Shown here: piece after piece, positions 33,496 to 45,039 of the stretch
Position numbering within the stretch: position 1 is the stretch's first letter
Layout of the letters: each line of letters starts with the position of its first letter
Assembly: GCA_029582155.1 (NCBI GenBank)
Contig: CM055901.1
Location: forward strand, 50,349,206 to 50,413,205
Reading direction: 5' to 3'
Source: Panopea generosa
Lineage: Eukaryota > Mollusca > Bivalvia > Adapedonta > Hiatellidae
Length of the DNA stretch: 64,000 nt
The notes under the pieces: generated by a model
The model's database searches: none
What the model saw: only the letters and a program-made list of their open reading frames with translations
Told to the model about the DNA's origin: nothing
Translations under genes and position numbers: made by a program

Positions 33496-34017
33496 CTGGG
33501 TGAATTCATATAGGTGTTGTTGTAGACTTATATACGATATAACTCTACAGGAATAGTTTATATTTCGATCGGCATACTGCAACATACTTCAAGAATTGCT
33601 TGCCAACAGATATAAAGTTCAACACTACATCCATACATTATTTTCACAATGCTTTTGAAATGGATGCAAAACTTAAAAAGAACCATAGTCTTTTGTAAAT
33701 TATTTGTGTAATTTTTTTTTATTTTATTCATAATTCATATACCTGTATTTTCATTATACAGTTCTATTAAAATCACTGTGTGCATGCTTGTGTGTCTTGT
33801 TGATTTACAAGTGCATGTGACCTCCAGTACCTGCTTATTTAACGGTATATCTTTACGTAAATAAATTTTGGTGTAATGGAGTATTTTGTTTTAAAATTCC
33901 ATGTTCAATGCTCGTTTCATATCTTTTTCAAATGTATATTTGTAAACTTTCATATATTTGAGAGCGGCAAGGGAGATTAATGATGCAGTTTTATACAACT
34001 TGTGTTTGAAATAAATG
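33496..34017. other. AT-rich DNA, nothing recognised
   Basis: No array or SINE core. An aataaa-like word occurs at ~33861 without a coding context. Confidence 0.5.
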
Positions 34018-34200
34018 AGGGCATAGTCAGTGGTAGAGCACCGAACCCATGATCAGAGCATCTTGGCTTCGATCCTCCGCCACAGTAGCTATGTGAAGTG
34101 TCCTTAAGCAAGACACTTTATCCACATATCCAGGGTGACTTCGGGCTTGATCAGTCTTGATTAGTTGAAAGAACTTGTTACACAATCGATGTAACTTAAA
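34018..34200 (+). mobile_element. SINE-D (tRNA-derived)
   Basis: A head with tagtcagtggtagagcaccg (box-A-like) and cttggcttcgatcctc (box-B-like) is followed by atgtgaagtgtccttaagca and agacactttatcc. The 'tgtcctt-agcaagacactt' motif is a conserved core seen in tRNA-derived SINEs across animals (family knowledge). The 3' end is unclear. Confidence 0.75.
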
Positions 34201-34599
34201 TAAGTTTAAAGACCAAAGAAAGTGTTCATTATAATTGGTGCTAAATCTTAAAGGTGAATTTGATCAAGTTCTGATCACTCATTCAGTGAAAATGCTCCAA
34301 ATTCAATGGTACTTCTGTGAGAAACAAGATCAGTAGCTTTATTTTCTAATTCGCTTTGCTCAAATGAAAATAAATCATTTCTTTTCTTTTCAAAGTAAAC
34401 CCAGGGAATAAAAGAGAACAAGACATGGTATAGGAATTGTCACTTGGGTTGCCATTATAACATCGAACAAAAAGAAAGAACGGGCAACTAATGTCAATCT
34501 ATTACTGATATTTAAATTCATTATCTAAACTATTCATTAATTGAACCACATGTACAGTTTGAGATTCAAGTCTGATCAAACAAATGTATATTATGTTCA

Positions 34600-36550
34600 C
34601 ACTGTCAAAACAACATATATCACTAACAAACATGCAACATTTTGCGCGTACATAAGCCTATTTCATAATGTAAGCATCGTAGTATGGTACGTTTCATACC
34701 AAACGTTCTCAGACGCCAGTCTGTGCCAAAATGATTGTATACTGTTTGATATACGCTAGCAAATGACACACATTTCAGTCAACAGGTAGGTAACATTTAC
34801 CCTCATTTTTTAGCAATTTATAATATATTTTTAGTATTATAATACTTTGTCAAATACATAGTCCGTACCAAGTCAGGCTTTGAATTCCAATCTGTACCAA
34901 GCTGTTTTTGACTGCCCAATATACACTATTGTCAAATACATAGTCGTACCAAGTGACTTTGGTCTCCAGTTTGTGATGAATTCTACACATAGCGGATCCA
35001 ATAACAATACATCTACAGGTGATTTTTAATTTACCTTTGAAGGGTTCATTTTGTTACTAATATATAGTTAATTACTTGTTTGCCAGGCATGATTTACTTA
35101 CTTTACCTATATCAAAATGCAGTGACCGTATCGCATTTGCATTTAAATTTGTGCATCTTCAAACATTTAGAATTATCTATATAAACTCCCGTAAATATTG
35201 CACTGTGTACATGTGTATAAATACCCATGATAAACATGTTTTGGTGTGTCCGCGTGGTGAATTTTCGGACAATACACCTTGGTAGGCGCGCGTTCCAGTT
35301 AAACCTTGATAACACGCAGTATTATTTCATGCGTTCATACATTGCTTTCGATTAACTAAATTCAAGCTATGGAATGTGTGTCTAGATGTAAATTACAATA
35401 AACGATAAATTCGCTTTCCACCACATCCACTCACTACATGTATAGTAATTTTATCGTGATGCATGGGCGGATCCATGGAATTTTGTCAATTTGTGAGCCC
35501 CCTTGAATCTACCCTTGAAATATAAAACATATTCTTGTTCATACTTATATTATTGCTGAGCGTGCTCAATCGAGTAAAAATAAAGCCATCGTCATTATCA
35601 TCATCAGATATTATTATGATAATCATAAATCTTTGATATATCGTGATCACATGACATGTTATAACACTACTGCATTATAATTTTACCTTACTATTATCCT
35701 CACAATGCCATCATTATACTGTAACACTATCCTAATGATAAAATTTGATAATCTGATAACTTCCTAACAGCCTAATTTACAATGCTGGCACGGGAGTATT
35801 GTGCATCATACTGCCAACCAAAAACGTTTTACATGCAATAAATATGAAAAATATACCTATCTCTTACATCTTATATTATATGTATATTTGTATCATTAGT
35901 ATAACGTACCATGTTTCTATAATTTAACACCGGCCTTACTTAAGTTTTATGTAACTTAAGCTGTGATAATAAAATAGTATACTTATCTTAGAAAGTATCT
36001 GACTTTATAGTGTCACATATTTAACCTTAAACTGGGGCTCTTATCGTTACATACTACCGCTCGTCCAGTCGGCTCAGGCCTAATTTTCTCCTGGTATAAG
36101 TGTCCGTCTCCTGAATTGGTGTTGGTCGAGCTGTCCAATCTATTGATCAAGGCGATGAACATGTGGCAATTTAGGTTTATAACTGCTCGAGTCATTTTTC
36201 TAATAACATGAATAAATTACAACAGTTCTGCTGTTCTCCGCAGCTAGTGACATTTATCATAAGCTCCATGTTAAAACAACATAGTTCATATGTCTAATTT
36301 CTGTAAGCACTACATTTAAAAGTTTAAACCATAGTTTCGACATATACGTCGCGTCAACTAAGTTTTCACAGCCAATCTTATGAAAATATGTGTAAACAAC
36401 GTAACTATTCGGCAAACGCAATGACCTGGAATGGAGAGGGTCTACACTTGTATCACTTATATACCGACTGTATCGCACGAGTTGACTCGTGCTCTATACC
36501 CTTGACTGAACAGTACACGTATATGTATTCATTTGCTTTAAACCCATAAT
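34600..36550. other. CpG-retaining stretch
   Basis: CpG appears far more often here than in neighbouring AT-rich DNA, for example gcgcgtacat, ggtaggcgcgcgttcc, gtccgcgtgg, cgctcgtccagtcggc and atacgtcgcgtc. Open frames here are short (35076-35285 +, 36478-36257 -) and unconvincing. A lightly methylated regulatory or promoter-proximal region is possible; no TATA/initiator set could be fixed. Confidence 0.45.
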
Positions 36551-38519
36551 AAATACATTTCCAGGTTTTGACTTTTTAATTTGCACACATTGTTTATAAA
36601 ACTAAAAACATATTTGTGTTGCTAACAATGCAATAAAACTGTTTCTTGACATCCTTAATGCCCTCTTGGTGCCAATACTTCTGTGCTTACATAACCTGCA
36701 AAGAGTTTGTTTCACAAAACTTGCTTTCTGAAAGTTTAATATAAACAGTGCCTATAAAATGAAACACTTGTTTCCTGCAAACCAAATGTGCCAACACTAT
36801 AGGCAAATTAAGATTTTTTGTTTAACCAATATAGATCCCCTCATGTTTATTGTACCAGAAATAAACATAATTAGTTATGCAATGCCAATTTTGAATGGAT
36901 TAAGATTAATCAACCATTTTTTAAGTTAATTTTTCTAAAAACATATCTTAAGCATCATCTTGGGAGGGAGTGGGTTATAAAAAATATAACAGGTTTGAAA
37001 TATTTTTTTTTTTTAAACTTGAAAGTAAATATTTTACCTCCATATTTATGGAAGTATGGATGATATACCAGCCGGTTTTGTATGAACTCTAGAAAATGTG
37101 GCACAAACCAGATGGCTTGCACCCCTGACACGCGCCTGGTTGTAACCACTTATGTTCATGATTGGTCTTATTTGTAACCAACGCAGTAAAACAAGCTGAA
37201 AACATGATTGTAACAATGTACAACATCAATCAAGTACATGGTTAGACAGCCACTTAAAAACGACCACTCAGCCATGGTTTTATTTCCAAACAAACATCTT
37301 AAAAATCTACTACAGAAATACTACTAAAATGAAAATGCTTCAGGCTTGCACTGATGAGATAACCATATGAACCTTACAATCCAGTAATATTCATGCCTCT
37401 TGTAACCAGGACTTCTCAAGCATCTTATAACAAGGAATTTTCATGTCTCTTGCAACCAAGTTATTGACAAGTACTTTTTATGTGTCTTCAAGAACAAATA
37501 TTGTTTACGCTCCTTTGTAACAAATGATATTTTATACACTGAGTCGTCTGGTCATACCTTTCCATGACTTTTCATGCCTTGTTAAACAGTATTACATTTC
37601 AAATTTAGAGACAATCAAATCGCTAGCAAAATAACAAAACGGCACAAATGTCTTTTAACTACATTGTGATATCATTTAATGTATGCTTCTTCAATTTTTT
37701 TAAAAGTAACAGCCGAAGGTTATCATATGAAAACTAGAATTCCTTCCTGATCCTTCCTACCATCAGACAGATCTGCAGTTAAAAACAGACAGATCAACTG
37801 ACAAATGATACCATTCTGATCTTTTATGAATAATAAAACATATGCTATGACAGTATTTGGACTTTGAGACAATTTATAGTCTCATTGCCAAGCATAATGA
37901 AATAAACTGCAAAACATTTCAAATGACTGGGTGATATTGCTCTGTCATTAATAAATGATTAAAATAAGCCTTCATATTAAAAATTGCTTAACATTTTGCT
38001 CCATTCACATGGTGCTTTTAGACGGTTTATGCAATGTATATATAACATTTTTATACGCCTGTAAGATGTAAAGACTTCAAAAACATGTTTTAATCCTTCA
38101 AATCTGGAAACACTTGCAAACTAATACACCATGCACAGGATAAAGTAAGTATAATATAAACTAAGAATGGTTCATAAAGTTAAAATCGTTTCTGCGAGAT
38201 CATTAATAAACAGGAACTATTTAACAGCAGACTATCAGGTGCGTACAAAAAAACAACAGAAAAACATTGTGAAAATTTGCAATTTATAATCTTTCATGCA
38301 AAATAATTCAGTTTTGCAATTTTCATAATATAATATGTGTGCAATTATCCTTAAAATGTCTGCAGTAAGATCTATAGAATTAAAAAACACATTCTTTTGA
38401 TCACATTTGAAGGTTATTTTGAATTAGAAAGCTAATTGGGAACTTGGCAAGGCTCCCTTTGACTTAAGCACCATTCTTTAAATTAAAGTGTTTACTCAGT
38501 GCTCCAGGTATTATATTAA
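36551..38519. other. AT-rich DNA with a faint ~59-bp repeat
   Basis: At 37390-37520, tcatgcctcttgtaacca, tcatgtctcttgcaacca and tatgtgtcttcaag recur about every 59 bp, a decayed array. The rest shows nothing. Confidence 0.5.
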
Positions 38520-38575
38520 CCTACCTATTCCAATTGTAGCTTTGTTTCCTACCCATTCCAATTGTAGCTATCCAA
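38520..38575. repeat. 30-bp direct duplication
   Basis: attccaattgtagctttg and cattccaattgtagcta are separated by about 30 bp (38527 and 38556). Confidence 0.8.
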
Positions 38576-38898
38576 ACATTTTTTATTGGTTTTCAAAGCG
38601 CAGTTTTTTTAAATCTTTTTCTCAAACCATTTATTTGAGAAAGGACTCTAAAAATCAATAGCTGGCAAAAATAATTTGAGCTACCACATAAAAAACTCTG
38701 GGTCTGTACACAGCAAATACATTTTTTTAACGATGACCAGTCTGAGTTTGGTATAAAGTATTTTTTGAATAACTATTGAAGAACAATGCAGTGTCACTGT
38801 AAACTCTTTGGTAGCCATTTGTAGCCAGGTTTACTAGTAAATGAGTCCGTATAAGTAACCAGTACATTACTTAAGAAATGCATTGTAATTAAAAGTGT

Positions 38899-39145
38899 TT
38901 ATAGTTCTGCTAATTGTACAGTAAGATGATAGTTGCTAGTTGCTAAAACACCTTTTTTACTGGAACCCAGTGGACTATCAACTGGGTATACAAGGCAACA
39001 GTTTGTTTGAATACTTAGTGTCAGCTGACCTAACCAATCTTTCCTTCGCGGAAGCAGATTCACACAAGCTTCAAAAGCTTTTTTCTGTATCCTTTCCACA
39101 TAATGTGTTAGATGTATAACTTTATTGTTCATTGTTAAATGTATG
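38899..39145 (-). CDS. Candidate C-terminal exon, unassigned
   Basis: The minus-strand frame is open from an AG at 39147-39146 (weak tract attatatttag) to TAA at 38901-38899, about 82 codons; the first Met is at 39132. Residues such as HYVERIQKKAFEACVNLLPR and RKDWLGQLTLSIQTNCCLVY look like folded protein: an amphipathic helix, then alternating strand-like segments, with ATSNYHLTVQLAEL at the end. No family recognised. It is in phase with the candidate exon at 40454-40393 (2 nt left plus 1 nt here). The intron between would hold two SINE-A copies. No clear polyadenylation signal follows within 200 bp. The weak acceptor limits confidence. Confidence 0.35.
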
Positions 39146-39195
39146 CTAAATATAATGTACTTATGTGAATAAAATATTGTTTAAACAGTAATCTT

Positions 39196-39395
39196 TCCTC
39201 GAATTCTGGAAGGTTAACCAGTAATCGAGCACACCCAAGTAACTGATAACTTTCTCATTTGAATCAGCAGTGAGAGATGAATAATAATGAGATGTAATGT
39301 ATATTTACCATTATGGAGACAATTGCGTGACAGGGCTACAAACTCACGACCCTTGGACTGATAGTCAGACACGCTGCTGACTGAGCAAACTGGAG
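39196..39395 (-). mobile_element. SINE-A copy, 3' truncated
   Basis: Read on plus: ggttaaccagtaatcgagca, caagtaactgataactttct, an altered box B (acaaactcacgaccc) and the tRNA end gctgctgactgagcaaactgg. It lacks the 3' tail, because another copy adjoins. Confidence 0.75.
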
Positions 39396-39510
39396 CTAAC
39401 AGACGATCAGTTGACCTAACCATTGTTTCCTGGGATTAACCAGTACTCGAGCACACCCCATCTCTACAATTAACTGATAGCTTTCCCACTTGAATCAGCG
39501 CTGAGATAAA
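39396..39510 (-). mobile_element. SINE-A fragment joined to previous copy
   Basis: agctaacagacgatcagttg, accattgtttcctgggatta and ccagtactcgagcacacccc. It is the 3' half of SINE-A in the same orientation, abutting the tRNA end of 39196-39395 without spacer. The pair forms a head-to-tail dimer. Confidence 0.75.
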
Positions 39511-39992
39511 ACCATGACGAAAGATTTGACTTAATCCTATAGAGTTATGAGAAAGGTAAAAGAAATGCAGAAATCTTGGTTGTGATAGGTGTTCTGTATA
39601 ATGCCGTTGTTATTCCCGGTGACCTTAACTACGGGTGATCAAGGTGACCTGTTACTAGAGAGACCTTCTCCTGATTAAAGATCAGATTGTTTTCTCCTGA
39701 TGTATCAGTACTAGCCACGGCAGGTGCCTACGGCCACATCTGCACATATTTCCCAAGCAGATTCTGATATCTTATCTGATACTAACTGATTTGCAAAGAA
39801 TCTATGTTACAATGCATTGAGAAAAAAATGTGCTAGACATTTTTTGTTTATAAGACTACAAGGTCATGGCTACAATTGTTGATAGGTCAAATGAAAAGAA
39901 AAAAAAATCATTGTTAAAGCAATTTTGCATATACTGAATTGATTTCTGTTTCCCGTTTCAATATAATTTTTACCTATTTCACCTTTTGGAAG
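39511..39992. other. Unassigned DNA with GC-richer patch
   Basis: 39615-39740 contains ggtgacctta/ggtgacctg direct repeats and agccacggcaggtgcctacg, an imperfect palindrome. No frame is open across it. Confidence 0.45.
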
Positions 39993-40175
39993 TCAGGTTA
40001 GCTCAGTCAATAGTACTTTTTCCATCATTTGTGACTAGGTTGGGTATTATACTATGTGTCTGTGGCATGATATTTCAGTGTGGCAATGCTTCAGATACTG
40101 CATCACTAAGACATGACACACCTCTTGATATGACTGAAAAATTGCCAAAAGGGATGCTTAACAACATTCAACATA
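39993..40175 (+). mobile_element. SINE-E (tRNA-derived) copy
   Basis: gtcaggttagctcagtcaat is a box-A-like start. A decayed box B (ctaggttgggtattat) and tgtggcaatgcttcagatac, cacctcttgatatgactg and gccaaaagggatgcttaaca follow. The 3' part ('aaaagggatg-taaacaac') is the style of tail seen in other invertebrate SINEs. Only one copy is in the window. Confidence 0.5.
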
Positions 40176-40392
40176 ATGGCTCTGGTTACAGTTATTGCAA
40201 ATTTTCACACATATTTTTCAAATGACGGTAACAGTTGGGATTTATCCTTGCAGATGTCCTTCCCATTGTTTTATCATGAGAACTTTTTGTCATATTTTGC
40301 TATTTCTTTGTCCAATCTTAATGATTTGATCAGTGTTCCCACATCTAAAATATCGGTTTTATCCCTTGCACCTGGCGCTTGTACATTATTAC

Positions 40393-40454
40393 CTCTCAGG
40401 TACATATAGTGTATTGTTTGCGTATTGTTCGGCTCTATCATCATACATGGTACC
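40393..40454 (-). CDS. Candidate short exon, unassigned
   Basis: On the minus strand cttacag precedes 40454 and GAGAG|GTAATA follows 40393. The 62-nt block reads GTMYDDRAEQYANNTLYVPE plus two bases (phase 2). The other frame is part of a longer open frame (40504-40274), so the call rests on the splice-like borders and phase match to 39145-38899. The flanking DNA upstream (40490-40560) resembles a dispersed repeat. Speculative. Confidence 0.2.
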
Positions 40455-40572
40455 CTGTAAGTGGTGTTGTCACTTCTCATTAGCAATAAAGACACTAGGC
40501 ACACACCAGAAATACTACAAACAATCGCACCGACACTGTTATCTATTGTTTACACTCGGGCTCATGTTCTAA

Positions 40573-41164
40573 TTGCAGAATTGGAGATTATGCTATGTTC
40601 TCTTGTATTGATAATGAGATCATGACAGTGTGCACCTGTATACTTACACAAAATATTAACTTTTATATTACCCAATAATTCCAATATCACTTAAAGCATA
40701 TATATACATTTAAAGCATTTTCATTCGATAAAGCCAAATTTCTAAGACTTATTTTTCAATCATAAAAACCCCTTGGTAAGGACTATTTTTCTATGTTTCT
40801 GGATGTTATGTATTCCTACATCAGTGCTATGCAGGGGATAGTTTAAAATTTCATTCATATTAAAGTGCTTCTGAATAAAAAAAAAATTATCATCATGATT
40901 GGATTAATAAGGATTAAATTCATTTTACTGGCCTTATGCATAAAAAAACAGTTTGTTTTATTTAATCTTATAATATTCAGTAAGTTATAGGATTAAATAA
41001 AACAATCTGTATTTATGCATAAAATTAACTTAATGCTAATAATTTCAATCCTATTTGTTTTTATTCAATTGAGACTCTGCTAATTACTTCTGATGTCATG
41101 CACATGTCATAAACTGTCCATAAGTAGCTAAAATGGTGGATGACCAGTGTTATGCAATAAAATT
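40573..41164. other. AT-rich DNA with a local inverted repeat
   Basis: ggattaaattcattttact ... gcataaaaaaacag at 40910-40955 and cagaa-less ctgtatttatgcataaaatt at 41007-41030 form an imperfect stem (aaaacagtttgttttatttaat vs attaaataaaacaatctg). It may be a small MITE or a hairpin. Confidence 0.45.
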
Positions 41165-41255
41165 CTTCTTTCTTTTTTTTTTTTAATTTCAGTCACCAAA
41201 TATATGGTGACCCATTTAATCACCCTGTAATAGGTCTGTGGGGGTCAGGGTGGGC
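41165..41255 (+). repeat. Dispersed repeat E
   Basis: A T-rich run then cccatttaatcaccctgtaa and taggtctgtgggggtc. It matches the inverted copy at 11745-11820. Confidence 0.6.
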
Positions 41256-41539
41256 CATCCCCCACCAACATACAAAACGAAAAGTTGACATGCATGTTTA
41301 TTTATATATTTTACAAAATGTGTATAACCAAGGAGCAAAAGAAAACAAGAAAATATCAGTGGAACTGATGGATGCTCCCCATGTGAGTGTTTGACTCTGT
41401 ACCATATTCCCTTAGTACTGATGGCTACTTGGTTGAAAAATACCAAACTGCATTGCAGGAACAATATGTGGCTTTGCACTTGACAGATCTCATTAGCAAA
41501 TCATTGAACCAGAACAAAATGACAATATGTACATATCAT

Positions 41540-42062
41540 AGTTAGTTTTACAAAATTAAAACTAGAGGTTGTAGCGAAATAGCTTCATGATGACAATATG
41601 CACATTTCCACTTGGTAATGATGCATTCTAGCAAGTTTCAAAAAATTCCAACCAGCGGTTGTAGAGAAATACAGCGGAGAAGAGTTTGGTCACAGACAGA
41701 ATGAAAGGGCCACAACTCTGTGAAAAGTCATCGAACAGGAAGACAAAGATATTATGTGCATCTCCACTTGGTAGTGATGCATCCTAGCAACTTTTATAAA
41801 ATTCCAACATTGGGTTGTAGAGAAATAGTGTGGACAAGAATTTGATCACAGACAGAATCAAAGGGCCATAACTCCGTGAAAAATCATCGAACCGGATAAC
41901 AAAGACGAAATGCACATCTGCACTTGGTAATGATGCATCCTAGCAAGTTTCATAAAAATCCAACGAGTGATTGTAGAGAAATAGCCCGGACAAGAATTTG
42001 GGGAAGCACACACGGACGAAGCGGCGACTATATGCTTCCCCCCTTTGGGGGAGCATAAAAAT
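41540..42062 (+). repeat. Dispersed repeat G, full 3' end with hairpin
   Basis: Three ~156-bp units (cttggta at 41611, 41767, 41923), each with gttgtagagaaatag, gggccataactc and catcgaac. It ends ggaagcacacacggacgaag and a hairpin, tatgcttccccc/gggggagcata (42031-42056). This hairpin end is typical of a repeat abundant in bivalves (recollection). Related partial copy at 21155-21392. Confidence 0.8.
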
Positions 42063-42970
42063 GTAAATTATAAGAGAAATGGGGAGGTCTTTTATGTCTT
42101 TATCAGCATGATTAATTTTAACATCATTTTTACCTATAATAGTCCTAAATTATTCAAAAGACAAAAATGGCAAGAAGAATAAGATATAAGTATATCAAAT
42201 ATAAATGATTAAAACAAACAAAAAAAATATTTTCTTGATTTCATATAGATGGTTGTTGAAAGTAGAAATACAAGAATCTTGTTTTATAAAAATTATATTA
42301 TTTATTGAGTCATTTCTGAAATTGAGCCCAAACTAGTCCTGTTTACCTTGGAAAAAGACCAGTCTTGAATGCACACTTGGATAACACACACTAAGGCTGT
42401 CAATGACATTCAATTTTGAATACTACCTGATATATAGGTGTATCGTTATACAATAACGCTGCTATTTCATGATTGGTTCTGTCAATCAAATTCTAGGTTA
42501 TGAAGAATAAATATAAATAAAAATAAGAAGTGTTAATTTAATGCATTTTTTTTCTTTCTCAAAAATGGAATATTTATGGATGGCAGTAAACAAACATAAA
42601 CTAGATTTCTGTAACATTTGGCTGGGGCAACGGGATTAATAACTATGACAATTTGGTATTTCTTATTATACATGTACAATTCTATTATAACCTCAGTTTG
42701 GATCTTTTAGTCAGAGACAAAAAAATTTTCAATTTTGTCTCACATGTTACAATGGAAAAATCAAAGAATGATGATTGCATATCCTTCAGGCAGGCTAATT
42801 TATGTTGATTGAATGTTTTCACCCCTGTTACATGTGTCTGATTAAATTCCCAGTTTATCCCTTGATTAGAATGATCAATAAATCCAATTATTCCAAGGGT
42901 GTTACAACCGTTGTATCACTTGAAGAACTGTGGCAGGCCAGATCTATTGATCTTAGGTATTGTTGAACAT
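42063..42970. other. AT-rich DNA, nothing recognised
   Basis: No element border or convincing frame. Confidence 0.5.
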
Positions 42971-44445
42971 TGATCTTAGACAATGTGACTGGGCACTAGT
43001 TGCTACAGTTTGGAGTTAATCTTGGACAATGTGACTGAGCACTAGTTGGTACAGTTTGGAGTTAATCTTGGACAATGTGACTGGGCACTAGTTGCTACAG
43101 TTTGGAGTTAATCTTGGACAATGTGACTGGGCACTAGTTGGTACAGTTTGGAGTTAATCTTGGACAATGTGACTGCGCATTAGACAATGTGACTGCACAT
43201 TAGTTGCTACAGTTTGGAGTTAATCTTGGACAATGTGACTGGGCACTAGTTGCTACAGTTTGGAGTTAATCTTGGACAATGTGACTGGGCACTAGTTGCT
43301 ACAGTTTGGAGTTAATCTTGGACAATGTGACTGGGCACTAGTTGGTACAGTTTGGAGTTAATCTTGGACAATGTGACTGGGCACTGGTTGCTACAGTTTC
43401 GAGTTAATCTTGGACAATGTGACTGGGCACTAGTTGGTACAGTTTGGAGTTAATCTTGGACAATGTGACTGGGCACTAGTTGCTACAGTTTGGAGTTAAT
43501 CTTGGACAATGTGACTGGGCACTAGTTGCTTCAGTTTGGAGTTAATCTTGGACAATGTGACTGGGCACTAGTTGGGACAGTTTGGAGTTAATCTTGGACA
43601 ATGTGACTGGTCACTAGTTGCTACAGTTTGGAGTTAATCTTGGACAATGTGACTGGGCACTAGTTGCTACAGTTTGGAGTTAATCTTGGACAATGTGACT
43701 GGGCATTGGTTGCTACAGTTTGGAGTTAATCTTGGACAATGTGACTGGGCACTAGTTGGTACAGTTTGGAGTTAATCTTGGACAATGTGACTGCGTATTA
43801 GTTGCTACAGTTTGGAGTTAATCTTTGACAAAGTGACTATGGACTAGTTTGTACATTTTGAAGGATATCTTGGACAAGTTCTTGGACAATGTGACTGGAG
43901 ACTAGTTGGTACAGTTTGCAGTAAATCTTGGACAAGTTATTTGACAATGTGACTGGGGACTAGTTTGTACAGTTTGAAGTTAATCTTGGACATGTATTGG
44001 GCAAGGTGACTGGGAACTAGTTGGTACAGTTTGGAGTTAATCTTGGACAAATTGACTAGGGACTAGTTGGTACAGTTTGCAGTTAATCTTGACAAGTTCT
44101 TGGACAATGTGACTGGAGGCTAGTTGGTACAGTTTGAAGTTAATCTTGGAAAAGTTCTTGTACAATGTGACTGGGGACTAATTGGTACAGTGAATCGTGG
44201 ACAAGTTCTTAGACAAAGTGACTGAGGACTAGTTGGTACAGTGGGACGTTTATCTTTGACAAGTTCTTGGACAATGTGACTGGGGACTAGTTGGTACAAT
44301 GTGAAGTTAATCTTGGAAAAGTTCTTGTTAGTCACTAGTCACCTTGTACAAGAACTTTTATAGTTGGTACAGTGAATTTTGGAAAAGTTCTTTGACAAAG
44401 TGACTAGTTTTTGGACAAGATAACTGGGAATACGTTGGTACAGTT
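42971..44445. repeat. 46-bp minisatellite, degenerate in its right part
   Basis: gagttaatcttggacaatgt recurs every 46 bp (43013, 43059, 43105 ...) for ~18 ordered copies to ~43850, with gcactagttgctacagttt / gttggtacagttt alternating. One extra partial unit is inserted at ~43170-43200. From 43850 to 44445 units are longer (~55-65 bp), gain gacaagttcttggacaa and diverge. The minus frame 44335-44120 is a by-product. Confidence 0.95.
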
Positions 44446-44455
44446 TATATTGAAA

Positions 44456-44700
44456 ATTTGGGTATTTATGAAAATGGTTTGATTAATAATGACCATTCGT
44501 GTATTTTGCTAAACTATGACCATTCGGGTATTTTTAAATACATTTTGATAAATCATGACCATTTGGGTCTTTTTAAATAAATTCTGCTAATTCATAACCA
44601 TTTGGGTATTTATGAAAACATTTTGCTGAATTATGACCATTAGGTGTTGTTGTTTTTTTTTAAAAAAAAAAAGCTAATCCATGACCATTTTGGTTTATAT
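44456..44700. repeat. ~39-bp degenerate tandem repeat
   Basis: atgaccatttgggtattt-like words recur at 44490, 44517, 44556, 44595, 44633 and 44683, most about 39 bp apart. It directly abuts the previous array. Confidence 0.75.
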
Positions 44701-45039
44701 AAATAAAGTTATCGCTAAAGATGAAAGCCAACCATTGATTTTTTTATATTCTATAATAAATAGTAAAAGTTTGAAGCTTGTCATTCATAGAGAGACCCAA
44801 ATGAAATAAGTTACTGTTTGTCAACCTCTGCACTACCAAAATAAGATGAGAAAAGTAGGGGGTCCTATGTCATATATGATTTTTTTTCTGCTCAGCATGT
44901 ACACTGTTGACAAAGAGAAAGTAGACTTCTGAAATCATGTATTCATACCCTAATTTCCAAGCATCAATATTTTCTAAAATTCATAATTCAAACATGACAA
45001 TGCTTTCAAAAGACATCAATAAAGCCATTCAAATAAAAA

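Noticed and set aside
42971..44445. CRISPR-like regular repetition
   Set aside because: Monomers are contiguous with no unique spacers, and the DNA is eukaryotic.
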